Part shown: positions 6,471 to 15,047 of the stretch, piece after piece
Layout of the letters: each line of letters starts with the position of its first letter
How positions within the stretch are numbered: position 1 is the stretch's first letter
DNA from: Gemmatimonadaceae bacterium
GTDB lineage: Bacteria; Gemmatimonadota; Gemmatimonadetes; Gemmatimonadales; Gemmatimonadaceae
Assembly (NCBI GenBank): GCA_025358925.1
Contig: JANYHT010000028.1
Coordinates: forward strand, 1-41,557
DNA length: 41,557 bases
Reading direction: 5' to 3'
Program-made: the position numbers and the translations under genes
Notes under the pieces: model-generated
What the model was told of the DNA's origin: nothing
Seen by the model: only the letters and a program-made list of their open reading frames with translations
Databases searched by the model: none

Positions 6471-6662
6471 GATTTGCTCCCCAGGACGATTGACTCTGTG
6501 AAGGTACGCCCAAAAGACAGTTGAGCAAGGCACACCTGTCGCGACCTCTGCACGGGCGAGATTGGTTATCTTTTGGTGATACCCGTAACTCATCAGCAAG
6601 TGCGATGCCGCGCCGACCCGCGCCGTCAAAACGCACGCTAAGCCCCGCATCACCAAATTGGC

Positions 6663-6678
6663 CGTGACTAGGATCACA
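6663..6678. promoter_or_regulatory. CRP-like palindromic operator, crp/prfA intergenic region
   Basis: CGTGA-N6-TCACA matches the CRP consensus TGTGA-N6-TCACA at nine of ten defined positions. It lies about 33 bp before the prfA start and about 190 bp before the Crp-type regulator's start, in the 240-bp divergent region. It may be the target of the adjacent regulator. No clear -35/-10 pair was identified. Confidence 0.45.
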
Positions 6679-6710
6679 CGTACTATCACAAATTCGTCAC
6701 TCTCTCCCGC

Positions 6711-7781
6711 GTGCTGACGCATCTGCGCGATCGCATCGACGACGCGCTCCGACGCGCCACTGAAGTCGAACAGCTGCTCGCCGATCCCGAAACGGTCAAA
6801 GATTCACCACGCCTCGCCGCACTCGGACGCGAACACCACCGGCTGGCCGAGGTAGTGATCAAAGCCAACCGCTTGGCGAAAGCCGAGCTGGAATTGGCCG
6901 ACGCACGCGAGATGGCACAGGGCAATGACGCCGAATTCGCGGCCGAAGCAAAGGCGGAAGTTGACCGCCTGGAATTGGAGGGCGACGCACTCCAAAAGGC
7001 CTTGTTGCCACTCCTTATTCCGCGCGATCCACTCAACGACCGTCCCGCGATTTTCGAAATTCGCGCCGGCACGGGTGGCGACGAAGCCGCACTCTTCGCA
7101 GCCGACCTCCTCCGCATGTACACGCGATTCATCGAACGCCGCGGTTGGCGCATCGAAGGCATCTCGCACTCCGATGGCGCACTCGGCGGCATCAAAGAAT
7201 CGGTCTTCAAAGTGATCGGCGACGGCGCCTTCGGCATTCTGCGATGGGAGTCGGGCGTGCATCGCGTACAACGCGTTCCCGCCACGGAAAGTCAGGGACG
7301 CATTCACACGTCGGCCGCCACTGTGGCGGTACTTCCCGAAGCGGAAGAAGTCGACGTACGCATCGAAGACAAAGATCTGCGTATCGACGTGTTTCGCTCG
7401 TCCGGACCCGGTGGGCAAAGCGTCAACACCACCGACTCGGCGGTGCGCATCACGCACATTCCGACAGGGCTCGTGGTGTCGCAACAAGACCAAAAATCGC
7501 AGCTACAAAACAAAGCAAAAGGCATGATGGTGCTGCGTTCGCGCTTGCTTGACTTGCGTCTTTCCGAACAAGAAGCCGAACGGTCGCGCATGCGTCGCAG
7601 CCAAGTGTCCACGGGCGATCGATCGGCAAAAATTCGCACGTACAATTATCCGCAAGGACGGGTCACTGATCATCGCGTCGGTGTCACGCTGTACGACATT
7701 GCTCGCGTGATGGACGGCGAACTTTCCGCATTCCTCGACGCCATCGCGTTGGCGAACGCCGAAGAGAGTTTGAGTAGTTAA
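6711..7781 (+). CDS. prfA: peptide chain release factor 1
   Basis: RF1 reads UAA and UAG stop codons in the ribosomal A site and triggers peptide release. The 356-residue protein has the usual length. The catalytic GGQ is at residues 234-236 in RSSGPGGQSVNTTDS, and the stop-codon recognition region contains the PAT tripeptide (RVQRVPATESQGRIHTS), which assigns RF1 rather than RF2 (SPF). The N-terminal helical domain is complete. The start is GTG at 6711 (VLTHLRDRIDDAL). prmC follows after three bases, the classic pairing of release factor with its glutamine methyltransferase. Confidence 0.97.
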   Translation: MLTHLRDRIDDALRRATEVEQLLADPETVKDSPRLAALGREHHRLAEVVIKANRLAKAELELADAREMAQGNDAEFAAEAKAEVDRLELEGDALQKALLPLLIPRDPLNDRPAIFEIRAGTGGDEAALFAADLLRMYTRFIERRGWRIEGISHSDGALGGIKESVFKVIGDGAFGILRWESGVHRVQRVPATESQGRIHTSAATVAVLPEAEEVDVRIEDKDLRIDVFRSSGPGGQSVNTTDSAVRITHIPTGLVVSQQDQKSQLQNKAKGMMVLRSRLLDLRLSEQEAERSRMRRSQVSTGDRSAKIRTYNYPQGRVTDHRVGVTLYDIARVMDGELSAFLDAIALANAEESLSS

Positions 7782-7784
7782 CAC

Positions 7785-8669
7785 ATGCCGGACGACGCGC
7801 ACACCAACCTGCGTGCGGCACTCATCTCCATCGCAGCGTTGTTGGCCGACTCGTCGCGTATTGATGCAGAATCACGGGGAGATGCGCATCGTGAAGCGCG
7901 ACTGCTCGCCGCCGCGGTGCTCGCCGTTTCTCCCGGTGCACTCGCGCGCACGCTCGACGACCCACTCACGCGCGAATACCACGAGCGCCTCCTGCACGCC
8001 GCGCAACGACGCGCCAACGGCGAGCCACTCGCGTATGCCGTAGGTACGGCGGCGTTTCGTCATTTGGTGCTCCAGGTCGACGCACGCGTTCTCATTCCAC
8101 GGCCGGAAACCGAGATTGTCGTCGATGCAGCGCTGGCCGTCACGGCGCAGCGCTCGGGCGGCATTGCGGTGGACATTGGCACCGGATCGGGTGCCATTGC
8201 GCTTTCCTTGGCCACCGAAGGGCATTTCGACCACGTTTGGGCCACGGACATCTCGCGCGACGCCCTTGAGGTCGCGATCGCCAATTATGCCCGTCAACCC
8301 GCGGGCACTACGCCCGCTACATTTGCCTCCGGAGCCGATTTTGCGCCGCTCGCGGGCGTCAAGGCCCGTGTCATTGTGTCGAATCCACCGTACATTGCAT
8401 ATAGCGAAGCGGCCGCCCTTCCGGCCAGCGTCCGCGACTGGGAGCCCAGCATGGCGCTCTTTGCGGCTGACAATGGCATGGCGCGCTACGATGTGCTCCT
8501 CGCGGGCGCAGCAGACCATCTCGAATCGGAAGGATGGCTTGTGCTCGAGGTCGATGCGCGGCGGGCAACCGACACCATGGCACGCGCAGTGCACCATGGG
8601 TTTGTAAACGTGCGACTCATTCGCGATCTCAGCGATCGCGACCGCGTCCTCGTGGCGCAGTCCGCGTAA
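7785..8669 (+). CDS. prmC: release factor glutamine N5-methyltransferase
   Basis: PrmC methylates the glutamine of the GGQ motif in release factors using S-adenosylmethionine. The 294-residue protein has an N-terminal helical release-factor-binding domain (about 1-95). A Rossmann methyltransferase domain follows, with LIPRPETE, the SAM-binding DIGTGSGAIALSLA, the acidic ATDIS and the catalytic NPPY at 200-203. The ATG at 7785 lies three bases after the prfA stop, so the genes are almost certainly co-transcribed. Confidence 0.96.
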   Translation: MPDDAHTNLRAALISIAALLADSSRIDAESRGDAHREARLLAAAVLAVSPGALARTLDDPLTREYHERLLHAAQRRANGEPLAYAVGTAAFRHLVLQVDARVLIPRPETEIVVDAALAVTAQRSGGIAVDIGTGSGAIALSLATEGHFDHVWATDISRDALEVAIANYARQPAGTTPATFASGADFAPLAGVKARVIVSNPPYIAYSEAAALPASVRDWEPSMALFAADNGMARYDVLLAGAADHLESEGWLVLEVDARRATDTMARAVHHGFVNVRLIRDLSDRDRVLVAQSA

Positions 8670-8709
8670 TCCGACTCAACTTTTGTATCCGGACCAGAGG
8701 CCCGGCACC

Positions 8710-9060
8710 ATGCTCGAGGACAAAGCAAAAGATCTCGGCCGCACGATCGGTCAGAGCGACGAATACAAAGCCGTGAAGCGCTCCAGCGAAGGCCTCAATG
8801 CCGATCGCGATGCGACCACGATTCTGCGTCAGATGGAGCAAATTCGCACGGACGCACAAGCGATGATCGACAAAGGGCAGGAGCCGACGCCCGAGATGGA
8901 GCAGCAGCTCGACGCGTTTTTGCAACAAGTGCAAACCAACTCATCGTATCAAAAAGCAATTTCGGCGCAGGAAAATTTTGACAAGCTGATGCTGCGTGTG
9001 AATTCGTGGATTGCTGACGGCATTCGCGCCGGCGCTACGAGCCAAATCATCCTCGGCTAG
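8710..9060 (+). CDS. YlbF/YmcA-family protein
   Basis: A 116-residue, mostly helical, charged protein of the YlbF/YmcA (com_ylbF) type: alpha-helical segments rich in E, Q and K, with DEYKAVKRSSEGLNAD near the start and SSYQKAISAQENFDKLMLRV toward the end. In Bacillus subtilis such proteins partner with YaaT in a complex affecting RNase Y. Whether that role holds here is unknown. I start at ATG 8710 (MLEDKAKDLG); a TTG at 8683 would add nine residues with no better ribosome-binding site. It sits between prmC and tmk in a co-directional cluster. Confidence 0.75.
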   Translation: MLEDKAKDLGRTIGQSDEYKAVKRSSEGLNADRDATTILRQMEQIRTDAQAMIDKGQEPTPEMEQQLDAFLQQVQTNSSYQKAISAQENFDKLMLRVNSWIADGIRAGATSQIILG

Positions 9061-9090
9061 TAGCTTGTGTTTGAGCACAACGGCGCAGCG

Positions 9091-9768
9091 ATGAAACCGG
9101 GATTGTTCCTCGTGCTCGAGGGCGGCGAAGGCGTTGGGAAAACCACGCAATGGCAGCGCCTCGCCTTGCAACTCGAAGCCGGTGGTCACGACGTGGTCGC
9201 GTTGCGCGAGCCCGGAGGTAGTGCCGCGGGTGACCGCATCCGCAACGTGTTACTCGATCCCGACGGCACGTTGTTAAGCGAAACGGAAGCGTTGTTATTC
9301 GCGGCCTCGCGCGCCGAGTTGGTGGGGCAGGTCCTGCGTCCTGCGTTGGCGCGTGGTGCGGTGGTGTTGGTGGATCGATTTTTACTTTCGACGTACGCGT
9401 ATCAAGGCGCGGGGCGTGGCCTTGCGGTCGATGCATTGCAGAGCATCAATCATTTTGCGACGGACGGACTCGCGCCCACCCTGACTTTGCTACTTACGAT
9501 GTCGCTCGATGAGGCGTTAGCGCGCATGCAGCAACGAGGTACAACAGATCGGATGGAACGAGAGACGCACGCGTTTCACACGCGCGTGCATGGCGCGTTT
9601 GCCGAAGCCACTGACACGGCGTGGCAGCTACGTCATCCGGAAATTGGACCGGTCGTAACGGTGGATGCGAGCGGCGCGGCAGACGTGGTCACAACGCGCT
9701 GCATGGCGCAACTCGAACTACGGTGGCCTGAGCGATTTCATGTGCGTGCCGGAGTGATGCATGGCTGA
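9091..9768 (+). CDS. tmk: thymidylate kinase
   Basis: It phosphorylates dTMP to dTDP. The 225-residue protein has the P-loop LEGGEGVGKTTQ at about residues 9-20, the dTMP-binding DR in VLVDRFLLSTYAYQG, and LREPGGSAAGDRIR. The LID-region arginines appear in RGTTDRMERE. ATG 9091 (MKPGLFLVLEGG) fits family alignments; a GTG at 9067 in the same frame would add eight residues. The last codons overlap the following protease gene by eight bases. Confidence 0.95.
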   Translation: MKPGLFLVLEGGEGVGKTTQWQRLALQLEAGGHDVVALREPGGSAAGDRIRNVLLDPDGTLLSETEALLFAASRAELVGQVLRPALARGAVVLVDRFLLSTYAYQGAGRGLAVDALQSINHFATDGLAPTLTLLLTMSLDEALARMQQRGTTDRMERETHAFHTRVHGAFAEATDTAWQLRHPEIGPVVTVDASGAADVVTTRCMAQLELRWPERFHVRAGVMHG

Positions 9769-11413
9769 ACAATTGCCTGACGCACCGCGCTCAACACGGC
9801 GTCGATCACGCGCCATTATTGCGGCGGCTCTCTTTATCGGCGTGTTGTCCATGGGCGGATGGTGGGCAGGGCGTGATCTCGCCGCGTCAAAGAAACCGGC
9901 ACGTCCCACTGTTGCGGGCGCGCACTTGTTTGATCAGGTGATCTCCGCCGTTGCGTTGCAATACGTCGATTCGTTGGACCCAACATTGATTTACAACAAA
10001 GCGGTGAACGGCTTGTTGCACGAGCTGAAAGACCCGTATACCGCGTTTTTAGGCGAAGACCGCTTGCGTCGCCTGAATGAACAGATCAGCGGCACGTATG
10101 CGGGCGTTGGACTACGTATGGATGTGCGCGACGGATGGCCGGTGGTGATCGAACCAATTCGCGGCGGACCGGCGCATCATGTCGGCATGCAAGTTGGTGA
10201 TCGCGTGGTGCTCGTGGACAAGGAGTCCACGAAGGGTTGGACGATGGAAGAAGTCTCGAAGTCGTTTCGTGGCCCGGCGGGCTCGCGTGTGGTGCTGACG
10301 GTTGAACGCGCCGATCAACGCATTCCATTTACGGTGCAACGCGAAGCGGTACGTTTGCTGGCCGTGCCACGTGTAGCCATGTTGCCGGGCAATGTCGGCT
10401 ATGCCGACGTGAAAATATTTAGCGCACAGACAGCCACCGAATTACAAGCGGCGGTTGATTCACTCGTCCACGCTGGCGCACATGCGTTGGTGCTTGACTT
10501 GCGCGGCAATCCGGGCGGGTTGCTCGAGCAGGGAGTTGCTGTTTCGGAAATGTTTCTCGATCCCGGACAGAGCATTGTGCAGCTCCGTGCGCGGCCCGGT
10601 ACTCCTGCGCAAACCTACACCGATCGAGACGCGCAACGCTGGCCGACATTGCCAATCACAGTGCTCGTCGATCGCGGTAGTGCGAGTGCGTCAGAAATTG
10701 TCGCCGGTGCGCTGCAAGATCATGATCGAGCGCTGGTGCTCGGCGTTACGTCCTTCGGAAAGGGCAGTGCGCAGAATGTGTATCCGCTGGTGTCGGGCGG
10801 CGCATTACGGCTGACCACCGCTCGATGGTATACGCCTGCTGGTCGCAGTATCAGTCATCCATCGCAGCGAGACCGCGACGACGACGTCCCAATCGACGCA
10901 CGTGGCGCGCCTATTCTCCCGGACACTGCACGTCCACGCTTTCGCACGGACGCTGGTCGCATCGTGCTGGGTGGTGGCGGTATTACCCCTGATGTGATTG
11001 CCGGTGACTCTACCACGCCCGTGCCTGTGCAAATGCTTGCACGCGCGATGGGGAAAAACCTCGGCGCATACCGCGATGCGATCGCGAAGTTAGCGACGTC
11101 CCTGAAGTCGTCGATGCACGTGGCGAGCGAGCCAGTGACGCGAGCAATGCTTGACGCACTGTACGCTGAGTTGGTGGCGCGTAAGGTGGCGCCTGACCGC
11201 AAAATATTTGATGCGGCATCGCCGTGGATCGCACGCTCACTCGGCTACGAGATGGCGCGCGTCGCGTTTGGTGCTGACGCAGAATTTTTGCGACGCGCGC
11301 AAGACGACGCGGCACTGCAGCGAGCGTTACATCTCATGCAGGCGTCGCGTACTCCGCGCGACGTGTTTGCGCGCATTGAATTAAAAACTATTGACCTGCC
11401 CGCGCCGCCATGA
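9761..11413 (+). CDS. S41-family carboxyl-terminal processing protease (CtpA-like)
   Basis: A 550-residue membrane-anchored serine protease. An N-terminal anchor (about residues 18-37, RAIIAAALFIGVLSMGGWWAG) precedes a helical region, a PDZ domain (about 110-190, AGVGLRMDVRDGWPVV) and the peptidase core. The Ser-Lys pair is in GSASASE (S309 by spacing) and FGKGSAQ (K334, with Q338). A C-terminal extension of about 130 residues follows the core. Such enzymes trim C-termini of periplasmic proteins. It overlaps tmk by eight bases and ends three bases from the convergent lolA stop, leaving no room for an intergenic terminator. Confidence 0.93.
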   Translation: MAEQLPDAPRSTRRRSRAIIAAALFIGVLSMGGWWAGRDLAASKKPARPTVAGAHLFDQVISAVALQYVDSLDPTLIYNKAVNGLLHELKDPYTAFLGEDRLRRLNEQISGTYAGVGLRMDVRDGWPVVIEPIRGGPAHHVGMQVGDRVVLVDKESTKGWTMEEVSKSFRGPAGSRVVLTVERADQRIPFTVQREAVRLLAVPRVAMLPGNVGYADVKIFSAQTATELQAAVDSLVHAGAHALVLDLRGNPGGLLEQGVAVSEMFLDPGQSIVQLRARPGTPAQTYTDRDAQRWPTLPITVLVDRGSASASEIVAGALQDHDRALVLGVTSFGKGSAQNVYPLVSGGALRLTTARWYTPAGRSISHPSQRDRDDDVPIDARGAPILPDTARPRFRTDAGRIVLGGGGITPDVIAGDSTTPVPVQMLARAMGKNLGAYRDAIAKLATSLKSSMHVASEPVTRAMLDALYAELVARKVAPDRKIFDAASPWIARSLGYEMARVAFGADAEFLRRAQDDAALQRALHLMQASRTPRDVFARIELKTIDLPAPP

Positions 11414-11416
11414 GCG

Positions 11417-12136
11417 CTAGTCCATTCCGGGCAGCTTGGTCACGACTTTCACGCCCTTGGGCGGTGAAAACGTAAAGGCATTGGCTGGCAACACCACATC
11501 CGGCGTCCACGACGTGAGCACAATTGTGCGGTCAACGCCCTGACCATCTAACACCTGCACCCGAACGGGTCGTGGCGCTTTGTCATCAAGCCACAGTGTT
11601 GCCTTTTGAAACGGCGTACTGCCAGCCACGCGAGGAACCAACACCACTCGATGCGTCGCGCGACCGTCAATGACAACAGCGTCACCGCCGGAGATGATAA
11701 ATGTCTTGCTTGGCGCGTCGAGCAAGGCACCTAGCAAATCCGCGACCATTGCACCGTCGGCATCGGCTGGCAGTTTGAGCACCTGGCCCGGCGTGCTGCT
11801 GGGGAGATACACCCACAACCACTTACCATCGCCAACAATACGGTCGCCCGTTGGATCACTAAACGTGATCGACACACGACCGGGTCGCTGCTGCAAAAAC
11901 GTACCGCGCGACGTGAGCGTGCGACCGAGCAACGGGTTGGTGATTCGCTGCTCAAATTTCGCTTCGAGTGTTTTTTGCAACGACCACGCCTTTGCCGAAC
12001 GATTGTACGCGGCGTCGGCAGTTGACGTCTGCGCGGGAATCGTACCTGCCACGGCGATAGTGGCGAATGCTGCGACCGTGATGCGCATCACGCGGCGCTG
12101 TGTGGATGCGGCCCTTGCATGAGTCTTCATCACCAT
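11417..12136 (-). CDS. lolA: outer-membrane lipoprotein carrier protein LolA
   Basis: A 239-residue periplasmic chaperone that would ferry lipoproteins from the LolCDE transporter to the outer membrane. A signal peptide (VMRITVAAFATIAVAGTIPAQT) precedes a LolA fold: KTLEAKFEQRITNPLLGRT, GTFLQQRPGRVSITFSDP, GDGKWLWVYLPSS and the C-terminal NAFTFSPPKGVKVV. ATG 12136 is taken as the start, with ATG 12130 as an alternative. It is the last gene of the long leftward run. Its stop lies three bases from the stop of the convergent protease gene. Confidence 0.9.
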   Translation of the reverse strand: MVMKTHARAASTQRRVMRITVAAFATIAVAGTIPAQTSTADAAYNRSAKAWSLQKTLEAKFEQRITNPLLGRTLTSRGTFLQQRPGRVSITFSDPTGDRIVGDGKWLWVYLPSSTPGQVLKLPADADGAMVADLLGALLDAPSKTFIISGGDAVVIDGRATHRVVLVPRVAGSTPFQKATLWLDDKAPRPVRVQVLDGQGVDRTIVLTSWTPDVVLPANAFTFSPPKGVKVVTKLPGMD

Positions 12137-12166
12137 GCATACCCCGGAACGCGCGCCACGGCTCTG

Positions 12167-13219
12167 CTAGGTCGCGCTCACGGGCGCTTTCACCGGCGGC
12201 GGTGCGATAGACCGCTCGATGGCGCTCGCAATGGCTTTTAACTCGCGCACTAACTGCACGAACTGCTCGGGATACAACGACTGCGCACCATCAGAGAGCG
12301 CTTTATCCGGTGTCGGATGTACTTCCACCAGAATGCCGTCCGCGCCGCACGCAACCGCCGCACGCGCCATGGGAATGACCTTGTCACGCAACCCCGTGCC
12401 GTGACTTGGATCCGCCACAATGGGCAAATGTGACAACTTGTGTACAACGGGTATCGCGGTAAGATCAAAGAGATTTCGCGTAGCCGAATCAAACGTGCGC
12501 ACGCCGCGCTCACACAGAATCACGTTAGGATTGCCCTCCGACAACACATATTCGGCGCTCAACAACAAATCATTGATGGTGGCCGCCATGCCGCGTTTCA
12601 GTAGCACGGGCTTCCCCATTTTTCCGACGTGACGCAGCAGCGAATAATTTTGCATGTTGCGCGCGCCAATCTGAATACAGTCTGCGTATTCGGCGACGAG
12701 ATCTGCTCCATGTTCATCCATCGCTTCGGTGACAATGGCGAGTCCCGTTTCTGCACGCGCAAGCGCCAGCAGTTGGAGTCCGCGAAGCCCAAGTCCCTGA
12801 AAAGCGTACGGCGACGAGCGAGGTTTAAATGCACCGCCGCGCAACGCCGTCGCACCACCCGCTAAAACCGCACGCGCCGACGCGATGATCTGTTCTTCGC
12901 TTTCGACAGAGCAGGGGCCAGCAAACACAACGACTTCATTGCCCCCAACGCGTACGCCCGGCGCGATCTCGACAATCGTTGACTCTGTCTTCCACTCACG
13001 CGCCGCTTGCCGATACGGCTTTTGGACAATGAGCACGCTGGCAACAGACGGCAATCCCTCGATGTGCGACCAGTCGATTTTCGAATCGTCGCCGAGCAAG
13101 CCGATTGCCGTGCGCGTTTCGCCGGGCATGGGAAGCGGCTTGAAACCTTGACGCACGATTTCGTCGCAGACACGTTCGATGTCGGCGGCGCTCGCGTTCG
13201 GCTGCATCACAACCAGCAT
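12167..13219 (-). CDS. aroF: 3-deoxy-7-phosphoheptulonate synthase (DAHP synthase)
   Basis: It condenses phosphoenolpyruvate and erythrose 4-phosphate in the first step of the shikimate pathway. The 350-residue protein has an N-terminal ferredoxin-like domain (1-75, [18 protein letters not shown]), typical of the Thermotoga/Bacillus type and linked there to feedback control by aromatic amino acids. The TIM barrel follows: [10 protein letters not shown] with its metal-binding Cys, [29 protein letters not shown], and metal ligands in ADPSHGTG and [14 protein letters not shown]. The gene belongs to the smc-containing leftward run, nine bases after the RNase Z-like gene. Confidence 0.96.
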   Translation of the reverse strand: MLVVMQPNASAADIERVCDEIVRQGFKPLPMPGETRTAIGLLGDDSKIDWSHIEGLPSVASVLIVQKPYRQAAREWKTESTIVEIAPGVRVGGNEVVVFAGPCSVESEEQIIASARAVLAGGATALRGGAFKPRSSPYAFQGLGLRGLQLLALARAETGLAIVTEAMDEHGADLVAEYADCIQIGARNMQNYSLLRHVGKMGKPVLLKRGMAATINDLLLSAEYVLSEGNPNVILCERGVRTFDSATRNLFDLTAIPVVHKLSHLPIVADPSHGTGLRDKVIPMARAAVACGADGILVEVHPTPDKALSDGAQSLYPEQFVQLVRELKAIASAIERSIAPPPVKAPVSAT

Positions 13220-13228
13220 GGCACGTCC

Positions 13229-13987
13229 TCAGAATTCGATGAACCAGCCGTCGGTCGCCACGACCACCGGCCCGGTATAGCGTTCCGCCACTTCCGCAGC
13301 GATGTCTACGGATTCAACCGGCGGATAAAAATGTGTGAGCACCAGACGCTTCGCGTGGGCCAACGTGGCTAACGAACCAACCTGACGAGGCGTGAGATGG
13401 GTTGGCATAGCCATCGCATCAGGCAACGAACACTCGGCGAGCAACACATCACATCCCCGAGCCCACGTCGACAATCCTTCGTCATACCCGGTATCACCGG
13501 TATAAACGAGGCGTTGGCTTCCTGCTCGAATGGAATATGCCACGCTCTCCAACGTGTGCGGCACTGGGCACACGCTCAACTCAATATCCTCAGCGAGGCG
13601 TACCACTTCGTCGACCGCGATTTCGCGCACGGTAAACGGAAATCCCGGTGCCAACATCCATGCGCCATAAATCACGGAGAGCCGCTCCATCAACTCGCCG
13701 GTGCCCGTCGGTCCATACAGCGTGACAGGTTCGGCGCGCGGCGGCAACTGACCCCAACGCCATCCCATCAGCAGGATGACGAGATCCGCAATGTGATCGG
13801 CATGAAAATGTGTGATGGCGACATGTGTGATGTCTGGCCAGCGAACGCCGAGCGATGCCATGCGATGCACCGCGCCGCTGCCGCAGTCGAGCAGCAGGGA
13901 AACGGCGCCCACCTCGACGAGATGTGCCGCCGCAACACGCGTGGGATGCGGTGCCGCCGTTCCAGTGCCAATCGTTGTGAGTTTCAT
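13229..13987 (-). CDS. MBL-fold hydrolase, ribonuclease Z-like
   Basis: A 252-residue protein of the RNase Z/ElaC-like MBL group. The opening KLTTIGTGTAAPHPTRVAAA, metal site THFHADH, PHTLESVAYSI, YTGDTGYD and THFYPP are all family signatures. It is shorter than true RNase Z (about 305 residues) and I do not see the exosite arm needed for tRNA 3' processing. It may therefore be an arylsulfatase- or phosphodiesterase-like relative. The start is ATG 13987; GTG 14026 would overlap the preceding gene by 23 bases. Confidence 0.85.
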   Translation of the reverse strand: MKLTTIGTGTAAPHPTRVAAAHLVEVGAVSLLLDCGSGAVHRMASLGVRWPDITHVAITHFHADHIADLVILLMGWRWGQLPPRAEPVTLYGPTGTGELMERLSVIYGAWMLAPGFPFTVREIAVDEVVRLAEDIELSVCPVPHTLESVAYSIRAGSQRLVYTGDTGYDEGLSTWARGCDVLLAECSLPDAMAMPTHLTPRQVGSLATLAHAKRLVLTHFYPPVESVDIAAEVAERYTGPVVVATDGWFIEF

Positions 13988-14003
13988 CAGTTTGTGATCG
14001 CCA

Positions 14004-15047
14004 CTACCGACCAAGAAAAAAGACACGACGAATATTCGGCGGAGCGGAACCGAGTTGAAATTTCACGAGATAGATGCCCTTCGCGACCGTGCGTCCATCG
14101 TTGGCGGTGGCATCCCACACGAATCGATTGTCGCAGTTACTGCCGACGCCAGGCGAGCCGCGACCGTAGCGTCCTGCGGCAAACGTACTCTGTCCATCAG
14201 GACCGGGAATGAGCGTGCGAACCAAATTGCCGCGCAAGTCGAGTACGTCAAGCGAGACGCGGCCACCGGGTTCACCAATATCAAACCAGAAGCACGTGCT
14301 GAACGCTGTCGTCGATGGAAACGGGTTTGGAAAATTTTGATAGAAAATTGTGGTGGTTGGTAACGGCGGATCAATTACCAGGAACGACGCGAGACTCGCG
14401 ACACGTATGGATTCACCGCCGCGCAAATAGGCGCGTACATTCCACCGGTACGACGTGTTGGCTTGCAGTTCGGCCGGCGGACGAAACGTGGTGTCAGTGA
14501 GGCCGGCAGCGCCGCCTTGCGGACGACCACCGGATGTGATCTCAATGTCGTACAGCCAAGGGCCGGCCAGTCTGGTAATCGGCGCACTACGCCAAATAAA
14601 CAGGGGCAGTCGCGTGTTGAAAATGTCGCCCGATGGTGAGTTGGGAGTGATCAGCGTGAGCCAACGTGGCACGAAGTGCGGTGCGCTGATCGCCGTTTCA
14701 AACACAGGGCCGGCCAGCGCGCGCACGCGAGCACGCCAGTACACTTGCGCCTCGCTGGGCAGCGGGCGGGTAACCTGTATCGCGACGACAGAATCCGGCG
14801 ATGTAAATGTTGAATCGAGTGCAAGCGCGCCATTAAAGTCCACATTCGTGGCAATTTGCAGCGTGATGAGAAACGGACGCGCGGGGCCGAACCCTGTTGA
14901 ACGCAGTGTGAATGCCGGCGTGACACTGGGCAACGTTGCTGCGGTTGGTCCGTCCAGCACGACCGTTTGTGCCGCAAGCGCGCCTGGTGAGACCGCAACG
15001 AGCGCGCCGACCACCAACCGCCGCGCGCGCGCAACTACGGAATTCAC
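14004..15047 (-). CDS. secreted protein with FlgD-like/sorting-type C-terminal domain
   Basis: A 347-residue exported protein with a signal peptide ending near LAAQT (residue 27). The body reads as tandem immunoglobulin/fibronectin-like beta-domains: WRARVRALAGPVFETA, YRWNVRAYLRGGESIRVASL. The C-terminal 100 residues match the FlgD-Ig/type-IX-sorting-like pattern: YQNFPNPFPSTTAFS, VSLDVLDLRGNLVRTL, FVWDATANDGRTVAKGIYLV. In Bacteroidetes and some other phyla this domain ends secreted surface proteins. No T9SS genes are seen here, so export by that route is only a possibility. GTG 15047 overlaps the smc stop (GTGA), so it is translationally coupled to smc. The function is unknown. Confidence 0.75.
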   Translation of the reverse strand: MNSVVARARRLVVGALVAVSPGALAAQTVVLDGPTAATLPSVTPAFTLRSTGFGPARPFLITLQIATNVDFNGALALDSTFTSPDSVVAIQVTRPLPSEAQVYWRARVRALAGPVFETAISAPHFVPRWLTLITPNSPSGDIFNTRLPLFIWRSAPITRLAGPWLYDIEITSGGRPQGGAAGLTDTTFRPPAELQANTSYRWNVRAYLRGGESIRVASLASFLVIDPPLPTTTIFYQNFPNPFPSTTAFSTCFWFDIGEPGGRVSLDVLDLRGNLVRTLIPGPDGQSTFAAGRYGRGSPGVGSNCDNRFVWDATANDGRTVAKGIYLVKFQLGSAPPNIRRVFFLGR

